Source: Cephalopachus bancanus
Lineage: Eukaryota; Chordata; Mammalia; Primates; Tarsiidae
DNA length: 64,000 nt
Assembly (NCBI GenBank): GCA_027257055.1
Contig: JAPVLO010000957.1
Location: forward strand, 186,001 to 250,000
Reading direction: 5' to 3'
How positions within the stretch are numbered: the stretch's first letter is position 1; every line of letters begins with the position of its first letter. This document shows, piece by piece, positions 32,648 through 43,040 of the stretch. The notes under the pieces were generated by a model. That model was not told the origin of the DNA. It made no database searches and saw only the letters and a program-made list of their open reading frames with translations. The translations under genes were made by a program, and so were the position numbers.

Positions 32648-33646
32648 TTGATAGTAATCAACTCTCACATTTCAATAATTAGCCTGAGTGTGAATGGACT
32701 AAATGCACCATTGAAAAGACATCAAATAGCAAAATGGATAAAATATCACCAGGCAACAATTTATTGCCTTCGAAAGACTCACCTCACTAGAAAGAACACT
32801 CACAAACTCAAAGTAAGAGGCTGGGAAACAAGTTTTCAGGTGAACGGAACACAAAAGAAAGGAGGAGCGGCAATCTTAATTTCAGACAAAATACTCTTTA
32901 AACAATCAAAAGTTAAAAAAGACACAGAAGGCCACTACATAATGATAAAAGGTTCAATTCATCAACAATAAATATCCAACCTAAACTTATATGCACCCAA
33001 CATAGGAGTGCCAACATTCATAAAGCAGCTTCTAGGTAAACTCAAAAAAGATATTGATGCTAACACTATCATAGCTGGGGATGTCAATACCCCACTCACA
33101 ACCCTAGACAGATCATCAGGACAAAAAATCAGCAATGAAGCCAGGCTCGGTGGCTCAGCCTGTAATCCCACGCCTTTGGGAGGCTGAGGTGAGTGGATTG
33201 CCTGAGCCCGCGGGTTCGAGACCCGTCTGGGCAGCGAGACCTCATCTCTACAATAAATCAAAAAATCAGCCGGGCGTGGTAGCTCATGCCTGTAATTCCA
33301 GTTACTTGGAAGGCTGAGGCGGAAGGATCGCCGGAGCCCAGCAGGTCGAGGTTGCGGTGGCCGGAAGTGGCCACTGCACTCCAGTCTGGGCAACAGAGTG
33401 AGACTCCAACTCAAAAAAAAAAAAAAAAAAAAATCAGCAATGAGATCTGGAACACCAATGTGACTCTTGACCGAATGAACTTAATTGATACCTACAGAAC
33501 ACTCTATCCAATGGCCACAGAATATACATTCTACTCATCACTGCATGGAAAGTACTCTAAGATCGACCACATACCTGGCAATAAATCAATCCTAAGCAAA
33601 TTTTAAAAAATCAAAATTTTGCCATGTACCTTCTTGGACCACAGTG
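32648..33646 (+). pseudogene. L1 ORF2, endonuclease domain only, Alu-interrupted
   Basis: Frame 32648-32971 gives the N-terminal AP-endonuclease-like domain (SLSVNGLNAPLKRHQIAKW). The usual QETHL metal-binding motif reads RKTHL, so the catalytic Glu is lost. After a TAA at 32969 it continues (NLYAPN, 33000) past the Alu to the DRMNLIDTYR and HIPGNKSILSKF region, and ends near 33646. The reverse transcriptase is absent on this strand; a possible continuation is at 14893-15529 on the minus strand. Confidence 0.85.
33139..33427 (+). mobile_element. Alu SINE in L1 ORF2, with 16-bp target duplication
   Basis: Full dimeric Alu of the variant subfamily with a ~20-A tail, one of the best-preserved copies here. 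The flanks repeat AAAAAATCAGCAATGA at 33123-33138 and 33428-33443. It is clearly younger than the L1 it interrupts. Confidence 0.95.
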
Positions 33647-34124
33647 TCCTAACCCCTAATCCTTCCCTATTTTTGTTGGGGGCCACTGATATTGGTTCAG
33701 TAATTCCTTGCAAGTTTTTTCCTAGCCCTTTATTAGGGTGAAAGCCCATTTGAATCATTTGAGCACTAGTAAAAGATTTCTGACTTACTAGTAAAATTCC
33801 CATTTGTTCCAAAATGTCTCTTCCCCATAACGTAAAGGGGAGGGATGGGATAACATAGGACTGAAAAGTGCCTAATGTCTCCAAATCAGTCCATATCAAC
33901 ATTCGCGTACTTCTAGTGACAATACGAGCCTGTCCTATTCCTACTAAATTAGAAGCTGTTTCTTGCACTGGCCAATGCTGCAGCCAGTCTTTTCCCACGA
34001 TACATGAAACATCTGCTCCAGTATAAATAAGCCCTTCAAATTGTCTTCCTTAAATCTGAATAATTTTTACAGGCCTAGTATTTTTTACTTCTTGAATTCA
34101 AAAGGCCAGATCACTAGAACCAAA
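33647..34124 (-). pseudogene. Beta-type protease with G-patch, active-site Asp lost
   Basis: On the minus strand the retroviral aspartic protease starts after the dUTPase. The active-site triplet expected as Asp-Thr-Gly reads Tyr-Thr-Gly (LIYTGAD, about 34015-34035), so the catalytic Asp is replaced. The frame 33998-33603 continues through the flap and a C-terminal G-patch (MIQMGFHPNKGLGKN, about 33760-33710), a domain typical of betaretroviral proteases. Retroviral sequence ends at about 33647; the last ~14 codons of the open frame are antisense L1. Pol should follow but lies at 15530 on the other strand. Confidence 0.87.
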
Positions 34125-34589
34125 TCATTTTTCCCCTCGGGGCTCTGATGTTATTAAATTGCCCCTTTTAAAACATGGCAAAAGTAATAATTGTGCAATT
34201 CCCTGTCCAGTAAGTATCATAATAGTTTTAGAAGGAGGATGTAAAAGCACTTGAATTTCTCCAGTATAATCTGAATCTATAACTCCTGAAATGACAGAAA
34301 GACCTTGAAGGGAAGTAGAGCTGCTCCCTATTACCAGTCCCACAGTCCTTTCAGGGAGGGGACCAAAAATCCCTGTAGGAATTTTAGTTATGGCCGAATC
34401 ATTGGTTAATATCATGGAGGTGGAGACACTGAGGTCCAATCCTGCACTACCTGGGGTTGCCCTGAAAAACTGGTCAATTGTGTTCCTTGTAGGAATAGAT
34501 TTTGACTTTGGGCATTTGAGTTTAAATTTTGATTGTTGCTGCTCACTGGTGTCCCCATTGTTTGAAAGGCCTGGGACTTGTCCTGCCAA
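34125..34589 (-). pseudogene. Beta-type dUTPase, open frame
   Basis: A 154-codon open frame with the trimeric dUTPase fold motifs. Motif 1 is PGSAGLDL (residues 46-53), motif 2 is LPERTVGLVIGSSS (78-91, with Ser where Arg is usual in GRS), and motif 3 is GVIDSDYTGEI (102-112). A GQGIAQLLLLP strand near the end matches motif 4. dUTPase removes dUTP and is fused to the protease frame in betaretroviruses, which supports the class. The first ~20 residues may be gag or linker sequence. Catalytic loss is likely from the motif 2 change. Confidence 0.85.
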
Positions 34590-36209
34590 CAGTTTCCCTG
34601 CAGCTGTACCTGTTGCTGGACTTTATTATTTAAATTAGGGGGTAATAAAAAGCCATTTTTATGAAATCTAGACCAACACTCCTTAGTCCAAGGAAATCCT
34701 TTAACGTATCGTCCACAAACAGTAGATGGATAATTGACAATATTCTGAATAGGTCTTACTTGGTTTCAAGAAGGACACTGTCTACTGAAATAACCTGGTA
34801 TTCTGCAATTAAAACAATTGCCTGTTTGCACATTTTGTTTTTGTAAAATTTGAGCGACTGTTTGCCCTTTAAATGCAGCCACCATAGCAACCCATTGCAA
34901 GTAAGAAAGCATTAATTCAGTGCAAGCGTTAATGTAATCACAAACATTACCCAACTTTTTTATAGGTCTAATTAAAGCTTGGCAGGGAGGAGAGGCATTT
35001 TCAAAAGCCAATGACTTAACTATTAATTCCTCCACAGTTTTGTTAATTACTAGCCTCTCAACAGCTTCAGTTAATCATGCTATCAAATCTTCATATGGCT
35101 CATCTGGTTTCTATTTAAATATTTGATTTTCCTGGAACTTTCTGATCAGGTGGAGGTAATTTGCACCATGCCTCTATGCCCATTTCTCCTACTTCTTTTA
35201 ACACGTCCTCATGCATCTTTGCCTGTGCTCCTACAGTCTAAAGCTCTCCTTCCCCCATATACATGTCTTTTGTTACTATTGGCCTAGACGTGCCCTGTCT
35301 TTTTAAATTCTGCATGAGCATTTTATTTTTGATGGCTTCCTCATATTCCATTTTCCATAAGTAATATTGTCCTCTGGTTAAGCATGCCTTAGCAATTTGA
35401 AACCAATCATAAGGAACTAACCACCGTGCTCCCAATCCTTCTATTAAAGTGAGTGTATAGGGGGCAGTAGGACCATAATCACGGCAAGCCGTTTTAATTT
35501 CTTTAAGCAATTTAAAAGGCAATATCTCCCACTGTGGATTGCTCCATTTAAAAGAAACAGGAAAGCAATGCAATAATTCACCTTGATCATGGGCTTGCTG
35601 CATAGCTCCCCTAAATCCTGGCTTATATTTTCTTACTTTATTTACTGGATTTACCGGTGGCATAATGGAAAAGAGAGGAGCAGTAGGTAATGTAAGAGGA
35701 GGCCAATCTGGGTTATCATATCTCACAGCTTCCTCATTTAAATCTGCCTCATCTTCTGAGGACAATTGATTCTCAATATCGTGAGCCAGGGGCTCCCCCT
35801 TCTTTTCCTCCACCTCAGACTTGTAATCTTCCTCTTCCTGGGTTAATATAATTTTAAAGGCTCGAGTGGATATTCTACTAAGCCACGGTGTGGCAGTTGA
35901 CTCAGGTTGGGAAAGGTACCATAGCAAGGAGTAGTCATAAACACCTGTCTCAAAAAATTCTACAAAGAATAAGCATCCTCAGGCATCTGAGTCCCTCCAC
36001 TAGTAGAATACCATTTTTTAATATTCTTTCCAACCTGATCCCAAGTTTCCAAATCCAAGGTTCCCTTGTCGGGAAACCAAGAACTTACTTTCTGCACAAA
36101 ATCTAAGAATGAATTAAACTTATCTTTACTAAGCTTAATACCTTTGTGTTGCAAGGTTTTTCCTATTATTCTAATATGCTTTCTTTTCCTTAGAACCTGA
36201 ACGGCCCAT
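34590..36209 (-). pseudogene. Beta-type gag (matrix, capsid, nucleocapsid), decayed
   Basis: The likely start is the ATG at 36209-36207, reading MGRSGSK (a myristoylation-type Gly2), with a stop after 12 codons. Matrix sequence continues at 36154-35960. The frame 35927-35238 (229 codons) covers an acidic linker and the capsid N-terminal half. 35035-34766 covers the capsid end and the first zinc knuckle, C-x2-C-x4-Y-x4-C, where Tyr has replaced His. A second knuckle (about 34730-34690) has lost its inner Cys and His. Capsid of this type forms the core shell. Stops and a frameshift near 35050-35230 inactivate it. Confidence 0.88.
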
Positions 36210-36490
36210 AATTACTTCTTTTAAAGAGGCACAACAACTTCTCAAATTCTGAAATACTCTTAAAGAGACATGACAACTTCTCAACTTCTTTTTAAAGAGG
36301 TACTACAACATCTCAAAAGTTCAAACACGATTACTTCTCAACATCTTAAAGAGGCACAGTAACATCTCAAAAGTTCTGGCTATTTATCCTATCCTTTCCT
36401 GCACTCACTCACAGGGGGTCTGCAACACCCTCAGGACAAAGTCCATTCCTGAAACGATGAACGACATGAAAATTATACTTACCTGTTCAA
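36210..36490 (-). other. Beta-type 5' leader between primer site and gag
   Basis: Non-coding leader. A diverged tandem motif (AAAGAGGCACAACAACTTCTC-type on the plus strand, about 36222-36375) repeats four times with spacing near 45 bases. The packaging signal would be expected here but cannot be defined. Confidence 0.6.
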
Positions 36491-36508
36491 GTCCCTGTTC
36501 GGGCACCA
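36491..36508 (-). other. Primer binding site, lysine-tRNA type
   Basis: The minus strand reads TGGTGCCCGAACAGGGAC, one base off the standard lysine-tRNA primer site, two bases after the LTR. It defines this as an ERVK-class element and marks this LTR as the original 5' LTR. Confidence 0.93.
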
Positions 36509-36510
36509 CT

Positions 36511-37497
36511 TGCTGGAGTATAGCTCCAGGAGAGAGTCAGGACTTGATACGAGAGAATTAGGAAGCGGTGAAAAAGAAAAGATGAAAATGACAGGAATCC
36601 TCTCCCTGGGGAGAGCTCAAGACTCTGCGAATTTTTATTTATTTTTCACAAGCTTATATAGGTTTTCCATTCAGCCCTGTACCCACAAATGTATCTTATG
36701 TTGCTAACCAAATACCCACATATATCCTTTTTGCAGTCACAGTAAGGTTAACCTTTAACAATTTCAACCATAGATGGTGTTTTAACATTTATGAACGTCC
36801 TGGTTTTCTTCCTAATTTTCTCATAACTATTTACTATTATAGGCCTATAATATCCTTACCCTATAAAACTAAACCTTAACCCTAAGTTTTATTTAACTTA
36901 CTTACTACTATATATTTATTTCTATTCATCTTATTTCGATCCTTATGTCTCTATGTTTTCTTACTATCACTTATACTATTATATATCTCTTATCTTACTG
37001 GTTTATTTTATCTTACTACCTTATTATTAATATTCTAAATTCTATCTTCATTAAACTACTTATTTAATCCTAAATTATCTTAACCTATTTTTTTAAAATC
37101 TCAAATGGTTGTTTTCCACCAGCTCTCAGTTAGGGTCTGTTGTTTATTAGGAAGTGGTCAACTCATTTTTCTCGTCCTCCTGCTGTCACCAAACAACATC
37201 CTTACACATCCTAAGGGGGCACCCTTTTTTGCTGCAATCTCACTTCCATTATGCCTATGTATAATTTTTGCTGTCAAATACCATCATCCATTTGCGCATC
37301 TGTTATCTCAATTAAAGAGGGAACATTCTCAAGCCTATGCACGCAATCCTTCAAAGTTAGGGAAGGTCCGTCAACAGGATTCATGGGGCTTTGGCTCCCT
37401 CATGGCCGCATTTTACTGGGACCTTGCTCCAAGCTGGCATTTTTCTGTTTTCAGGTCCCTTTTACCTTACTTTTACTAGGGATTGTGGCTCCCGACA
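36511..37497 (-). repeat. Betaretrovirus-like LTR, minus strand (original 5' LTR, 987 bp)
   Basis: On the minus strand it begins TGTCGGGAGCC (37497) and ends CTCCAGCA (36511). It has the same TATA box, AATAAA signals and AT-rich middle as 29794-30795. Outside it, at 37498-37503, the plus strand has ATTACT, the reverse complement of the AGTAAT that follows the plus-strand LTR. The two LTRs are thus one original pair. Confidence 0.92.
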
Positions 37498-38085
37498 ATT
37501 ACTCAGATCTGGCCTTGTCTATTTATCAAGGGGGAAAGCTTTTGTCATTCCCTTTTTGATGTTGTTACCTTTGATCCCCAGCAACTGGTGTTATCTCACT
37601 GCTCCAGGTGACCTTTGTCTGCAGCTGCTGAAGCCTGGAAGACGGCTACCATGACTGGAGTGAGGGGGCAACAGTAGCCAGTAGCTGCAGTGGTGGCAGC
37701 CACCTCCTGGTACATGCAGGAGCTCCATGCTCCATGAGCCTGGCTCTGGGTGAAGGGTGTGGTGTGGCGTGTCGGTGGCTGTGGCAGTGGCAGTCCTGGT
37801 GACGGTGATCTCAGTAGATCATTCTTTCAGGGGCTTCATAGTCCAAAGTCATGGGTCACCTCAGGCATGGGCGTGGTGATGGCCATGGTGGCAGCATCCG
37901 TGACTGTTGCAGCAGCCCAGACTGCTGTGATGTTTAAGCAGTGACAGCAGCTGAGCTCCCTGTGAAGAGTGGGCTGCCAAAGATGGAAGCTGCAGCCTGT
38001 GTTAGAGAGCTATAGTCTTTTTGTGTGTTCTCTTTCAGACCAAGATGACCCATAGCCATCTTGCCAGAAGTCCTCAAGATAACAT
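37498..38085 (-). mobile_element. L1 LINE 5' UTR start, minus strand
   Basis: Read on the minus strand from about 38085 this begins near CTTCTGGCAAGATGGC, which resembles an L1 5' end, and runs into AGTAAT and the LTR at 37497. Plus-strand composition is rich in GTGGC-type runs at 37650-37930. It is inferred to be the first ~590 bases of the same L1 whose remainder begins at 30802. The small open frames here are not credible genes. Confidence 0.6.
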
Positions 38086-38654
38086 TTTCAAAATGGCAAA
38101 ATAATGAAATAAGTATTTGATGGTAAAACAAGTAAATATCTATTTTTTATTTTTCAAAAACAACCTGCAGCCACTCACCAAATTCTATTTTGAAATGTCA
38201 TCAGTGCTTGGGGAAAATCTATCATCTGACAACTATTATTTATAAAAGACCCGATGAAGGGTATTAAAGATGTCAAGAATGTTTATCTACTAACCTTAAA
38301 CCTGTCTCAGACAGAGATAAAAATGACTGCAGAATCAACACATAAATTTCGTATTAGTGCAGTATTTGAAGGATAAGGCTAAGACTATGTGCTAAGTCAG
38401 TGAAAATATATAACTCATGGAATAGTTTTAAAAGCCACTAAATAGGATGATAGATGAATTGAACATTTTCTGTGTCATCAAATGGCTAATGATTTGTTAA
38501 ACACCTCTGAGTAAAAACAAAATCCAGAATTGTTCTAGCCATTCTCTGACCACCTCCTTCATCACGTATGAGAAGCTGATAACCTGCTGGAGGCTCCTCC
38601 AGCATAGGCACCAGCAGCAGCATCTTGAGAGGTCACATATTCCCTCCCCCCAGC
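38086..38654. other. AT-rich spacer, nothing recognised
   Basis: No gene, RNA or named repeat seen. Confidence 0.4.
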
Positions 38655-38790
38655 AGAGTACAGTGTAGTCAGAGGAACCCGCTGTAGAAAAACAAGTACA
38701 AGACAGGCAGAGGTGGGACTCAAACCAAGTTTGCTGAGCTCAAAGCCCAACCTCACAGCTATTTCTATACACAGCTTCCTAAATTTTAAA
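38655..38790 (+). mobile_element. MIR SINE fragment
   Basis: The stretch AGGTGGGACTCAAACCAAG, then TTTGCTGAGCTCAAAGCCCA follows the conserved 3' half of the mammalian MIR core. An ancient fragment, boundaries approximate. Confidence 0.55.
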
Positions 38791-39027
38791 CACATAATAT
38801 GCCCTCTTACTAGAAAGAGGAATAAGAAGAGTGCCATGACCAGGGAATTAATCATAACCTACATCTATTGCTTTAAATACCACTCTGGGTCTCAACAACC
38901 TGTTCTATGGCAGGCAGAGATACTGCTTTCAGAATGTTACCTTCCAAATTGTTCCATCTCAGTGGACAACCATCCTTCATACATCTGTACCACAAACAGG
39001 TAAGTGCACACAGGCACACACAGACAT

Positions 39028-39031
<4 letters not shown>

Positions 39032-39059
<28 letters not shown>
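39032..39059 (+). repeat. (CA)n microsatellite
   Basis: Fourteen uninterrupted AC units, preceded by a looser CACA-rich stretch from about 39006. Confidence 0.95.
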
Positions 39060-40538
39060 CATAATAAAAAAGAATATGGAGACACAGAAGTCTGAGAAGC
39101 TAGTCCTCAAGATTCAATCTTGTTTTGACATTCCTCCAAAGTAAGCTAGGCAACGAACCAAACTTAACCTTCTATTGTTTTTGGTTCTTCATTTCCATCT
39201 GTAGCCAGTGTGGTATCTTGTTTGGTTTCCTTATTTATTCTGTAAGAGCTATGTCAATATTCATCCATTATACTTTATTAAATAGCCATAATTTTGTAGC
39301 ATAATGAAACCCCAAAAGTTTTTTTAAAGAGGTGTATTATAAACTACACACACAACACGACACCTGTTTTTGCCTAGTTATCATACATGTTGTTTATAAA
39401 ATACTGCACTTATGGATTAGATTTGTTTTACTTATATTCTGAAATTTACATTGTTATATAAATCAACATACTGTATACCTTTCATGTGTATTCAAACATA
39501 GATGTTGTGATTCAAAGTTAAGATTTTTCAAAGTTATCCATACAAAATCAGTGCATGTGATATTAAAATATATTACACACCAAATGAATAAAAAAAACTA
39601 TAGCATAAAACACAAATAGCATGTACCTTGCCTATGAATGTAAAACAAAGTACATGGCCATTGTGTCCCTAGAATTTCATTTTCATTCCTTAAAAAATAG
39701 AGTCCATTATCTACTTTTTGGATAGGTAACAATAGAGTTCTCAAAAAAAACTTACTAGATAAGGGTAAATTGATCACATTCTCAGCTGTAGCCCACCAAG
39801 TATTCCAAGGTTATTTAATAATAAATAAATACCACTATGAAATAAAATCTAATTGCTCAAATAAACATATTTATGTTGATTTATCAGCATATTACCACAT
39901 TTGTGACATGTGGGCTTCTCACATTGTTGTGTTGTTAATGATAAGAAGTGGTCTGTTGCCCCCTTTTCTAAACTTTGTGTAGTATTTTCAAATTTTCAAT
40001 AAAAATTTAATATGTCAGTTTCATTGTTTTATTTTGAAGTAAAAAAATGACCCTATTTTCCTTACCTTACACTGTACTCCATCTCAAAACATTACATATG
40101 TGTATATATATCAACATACATTATATTATTAAACAATTTGCTAAAATAAAGCCTCTGTAAAAAGACATGCTGAAGTTTTGCAAAACCAGGGATTATATGG
40201 AAGGAAGCTTGAACACAGTCATTCAACTCAATGGAGTACTAGGTGGGAAAGAAAAAAAGGGTTTGAAATATTTCATATTGTCCAAGTTTTCAATACTAAA
40301 GTCTCTAAAATGTTATTCTAGAACCTAAAACAAATTACCTTAATTTCTATCTTTTTCAAAAATTTAATGTTTGTAAGTTAGGATTACCTTACAAAGAATG
40401 CACACATTTTATGGTAGTTTTCCTTCTTAAAAAAAAAAAGTCATATTAAATTAATATCAGATCTGACAAGTGATAGAGATTTAAAATAATAGAATTATAT
40501 TAAATATGGCATTATTTGCCAAGGGAAACTCTAAGTAC
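39060..40538. other. AT-rich stretch, no gene recognised
   Basis: Low-GC sequence without convincing frames. TA/TG-rich runs occur near 40098-40130. Confidence 0.4.
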
Positions 40539-40815
40539 TTTTTTTTTGAGACAGAATTCCCGTAACCCAAGCTGGAATGCAATGGCACAATCATAGTTCA
40601 TTGTAACCTCAAACTGCTGGGTTCTAGAACTCATCCCATCTCAGCCTCTCCAGCAGTTGAGACTATAAGCACACCACCAAATCCAGCTTTTATAAAATTT
40701 GTTCAAGATGGGATCTTGCAATGTTGCTCAGGCTGGTCTCAAACGCCTCAAGCAATCTTTCTGCCTCAACCTCCCAAAGTGCTGATTATAGGCCTGAGTC
40801 ACAGTGCCTGACCTG
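40539..40815 (-). mobile_element. Older Alu (AluJ-like), minus strand
   Basis: Reverse-complement Alu: T-run then GAGACAGAATTCCCGTAACC, through CAGCCTC, to CCTCCCAAAGTGCTGATTAT at about 40769-40788. Strongly diverged, with the linker degraded. Confidence 0.82.
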
Positions 40816-41399
40816 TAAAGTACTTTCTAATTTGCAATTACTTCTAGTAATGTTTACTAAGGTTAGTATCCACCCTACTTAAAGTGGAATCTTTACAAAT
40901 TCTATAACAGAATGCATAATGCTAAAACCAACCAATTTTTAACTTTATTTTTCTGTAATGGCAATTAAAATCAAGTCATTTTATCACTCACCAATGTGAA
41001 GACACAAGAGAGTGATTTAGAATATAGAAGGATAGATAATAGAGACACAGAAAAAAAATTACTGAAAAATAGATTAGTTGTCAAATTGACAGTATAAATT
41101 AACTGTTGTAGAGGGACTCTCTGATGAGATAACATACTGTAATTCCTCACTAGCCTTGCTTTAACTTGGCAAGACTGCATGCTCCACTTTTGGAAATGAT
41201 ATCCTGCTCTCCATTTTTGAGTGTGTGTGTCTTTTGGCATGTGAGTGGCCATGGGGTAGGTGTGTCTACTGTGAACTGAGTAGTAGGAGGGTGTCCGATT
41301 TCCAGGGTCCTCATACCTCTCCCACTGGATGTGAAAGTGTGCTCTGAGTCATCTCTAGGTGGACCAGGGGCCCCATGACCGTTCTTTTTCATCCTTCTG
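40816..41399. other. Spacer, nothing recognised
   Basis: AT-rich to about 41100, rising in GC towards 41400. No gene supported. Confidence 0.35.
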
Positions 41400-43040
41400 G
41401 GTACCTCACATTGAAAGAGGAGGAGAGTTGAGAATGAGAAGGGCAGAAAGACTGAGTGGCTCAGGCCATCTCCCCAGGTGACTGGGGCAACTAGGTGCCT
41501 GGAAGGAAAGGGTCGGAAATGGGCATCAGGATGAAGGGCCAGGTGTGGGAGAGCAGGACTGAAGAGAACCCAGAATCGCGGAGTTGGGGTCCTGAGCTCT
41601 GGGATAACAGCCACACCCTGCAGTATTCTGACAGAGCATCATCTGGGTGCTTGGCATTTGATACAGGCCTGGAAGTGTACTCTGTGGATAGGAGACTGCC
41701 TTCAACACCGTGACCCCATGGTGAAGGAGAAATCTGATATCCCCAGGGAAGCCACATAGGATCCCAACTGACCTGGTCTCTGCAAAGCACCCACACTGAC
41801 ATTGGAGGCTGGATCATGCTCGAGGTAGTCAGATGGTTCACAGGCTCCGAAAGAGTTGGGGTGTGTGGCTTGGGGGTGGAGGGTTGGTGGGAATGCACAG
41901 AATGCATGCCTCATGAGTGGCATTACTTCCTGCCATCTGGCAGAGCTGAGCTGCAGGGAGCCCAGCAAGCTCTTGAGTCTCCAGATTGGAGGTTCTGCTG
42001 TCCAGTCCTGTTATGAACTGAAGGCGTGGAATCTGCTGAGAACTCAGAAGCTAAACAGGGTCTCCCAGAGGTAGCGCTTTGATGGGATATGACCTGAATA
42101 TCGAGTGCCTCCCAGTTCCACCCAGCTTTTGACCTCCCACTCTGCAACTTCTTTTGGTGCTGCCCTTGCCTAGGCCTTCAGGGCCTCCCCTCTGCCTGCA
42201 CCCCGGTTCATCCAGTCAGCTTCTGGAAGCACAGGGGCACTGTATCCCTGTGGCACAGAACCATCCTCACTGGTGTGAGGCTCTGGAGGGATCACAGCAG
42301 AGTGAGCATAGGCAGGGACTGTTTTCTTTTCCGCCGGTTGGACTGAGGACTTCAGATTAGGGAGATCGGCCACTAGATTTCCAAGGAAGCCTGACAAACC
42401 CTAAAGTGGAACTGGCTCCCAAATTCCGCTACCCCAATCCCCTGGCTTCCCTCCTTGGAATCTTGGCCAGCTCGCAGGAAGTTCTTGAGGCATCAACTCC
42501 ATGATTAGGGTCAACTCCTTGGGCCATGCCGCCCTGAAAGTGAGGGATCGCTTCTGATCTAATCCGCTTAGCAGAGACCGGTTGGTCCCTAGAGTAAGAG
42601 GATGGGAGATTGTCAGGAATCCCGTGTGCTATAGCGTTCCGGCCTTCCTCTTTTCTGTCTTCTTTTGGAGACCTCCCCCAGGTCTCCACAGCCTCCTCTT
42701 CACCAACACAGGCAGTCAGTCAATCGTCCCTACGTCCAAGGTGGGCAGCTCGTGGTGCCCAGGGCATTGCCCACCAACAGCATGCCAGTGCTTCCTCCAG
42801 ACAACTGCCCACTGAGTCCTGGGAACACAGTCATGCCCTGCAGTAACCTGACAGGGCATAATCTGGGGCGCTTAGCTTGAGACAGGTCCAGGGGTTGCTG
42901 TCTAGGAACGGGAGACTGCTTTGAATGATGGGACCCTGTGGTGATGGAGGAATCTGGCTTCCACCTCATCAGTCACCTAGGCTTCTTGCTCACTTGGGCT
43001 CCCTATAGCGCCCACACTAACGTGAGAGCCTGCACCAGTC
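41400..43040. repeat. GC-richer block, likely L1 5'-UTR-derived, with a ~215-bp internal duplication
   Basis: A copy at about 41608-41822 recurs at about 42827-43046 (offset ~1219). Shared landmarks are CCCTGCAGTA..CTGACAG, GGAGACTGC followed by GTGACCCCATGGTGA or GGGACCCTGTGGTGA, and CGCCCACACTAACGTGAGAG (CACCCACACTGACATTGGAG in the other copy). The GGAGACTGC..GGACCCTG wording resembles L1 promoter regions. The many short frames on both strands are not supported as genes. It could instead be a retroviral leader. Confidence 0.45.

Larger units (their letters stand above)
30796..33646 (+). mobile_element. L1 LINE 5' part, plus strand (5' UTR remainder, ORF1, ORF2 endonuclease)
   Basis: After AGTAAT (30796-30801) the sequence is L1 5' UTR (to about 31460), decayed ORF1, then ORF2 up to its endonuclease domain, ending at about 33646. 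The other part of the 5' UTR lies on the minus strand at 37498-38085, outside the opposite LTR. So the provirus had entered this L1's 5' UTR in the same orientation. The L1 stops at an inversion breakpoint, where antisense retroviral protease begins. An Alu sits in ORF2 at 33139-33427. Confidence 0.87.

Noticed and set aside
32962..33414. 150-codon minus-strand frame as a gene
   Set aside because: It is the antisense of an Alu SINE; such frames are common in Alu and also appear at 46642-46971 and 56808-57173.
15533..33690. Shared GGGGCCACTGATA at 15533 and 33676 as a duplicated joint of the inversion
   Set aside because: The two copies lie in the same plus-strand direction while the retroviral halves are opposed. 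In protease the string codes on the minus strand and in pol on the plus strand. It looks like coincidence; the inverted TAGGA/TCCTA pair is the better joint mark.
37105..37654. Frames of 87-124 codons in the minus-strand LTR and beyond as genes
   Set aside because: They are LTR and L1 5'-UTR sequence; equivalent frames recur in the other LTR (29754-30041).
41150..41907. Overlapping frames of 130-155 codons on the minus strand
   Set aside because: They sit in a GC-richer repeat-derived block where open frames arise by chance. Several overlap in different frames, and none shows a known domain or splice context.
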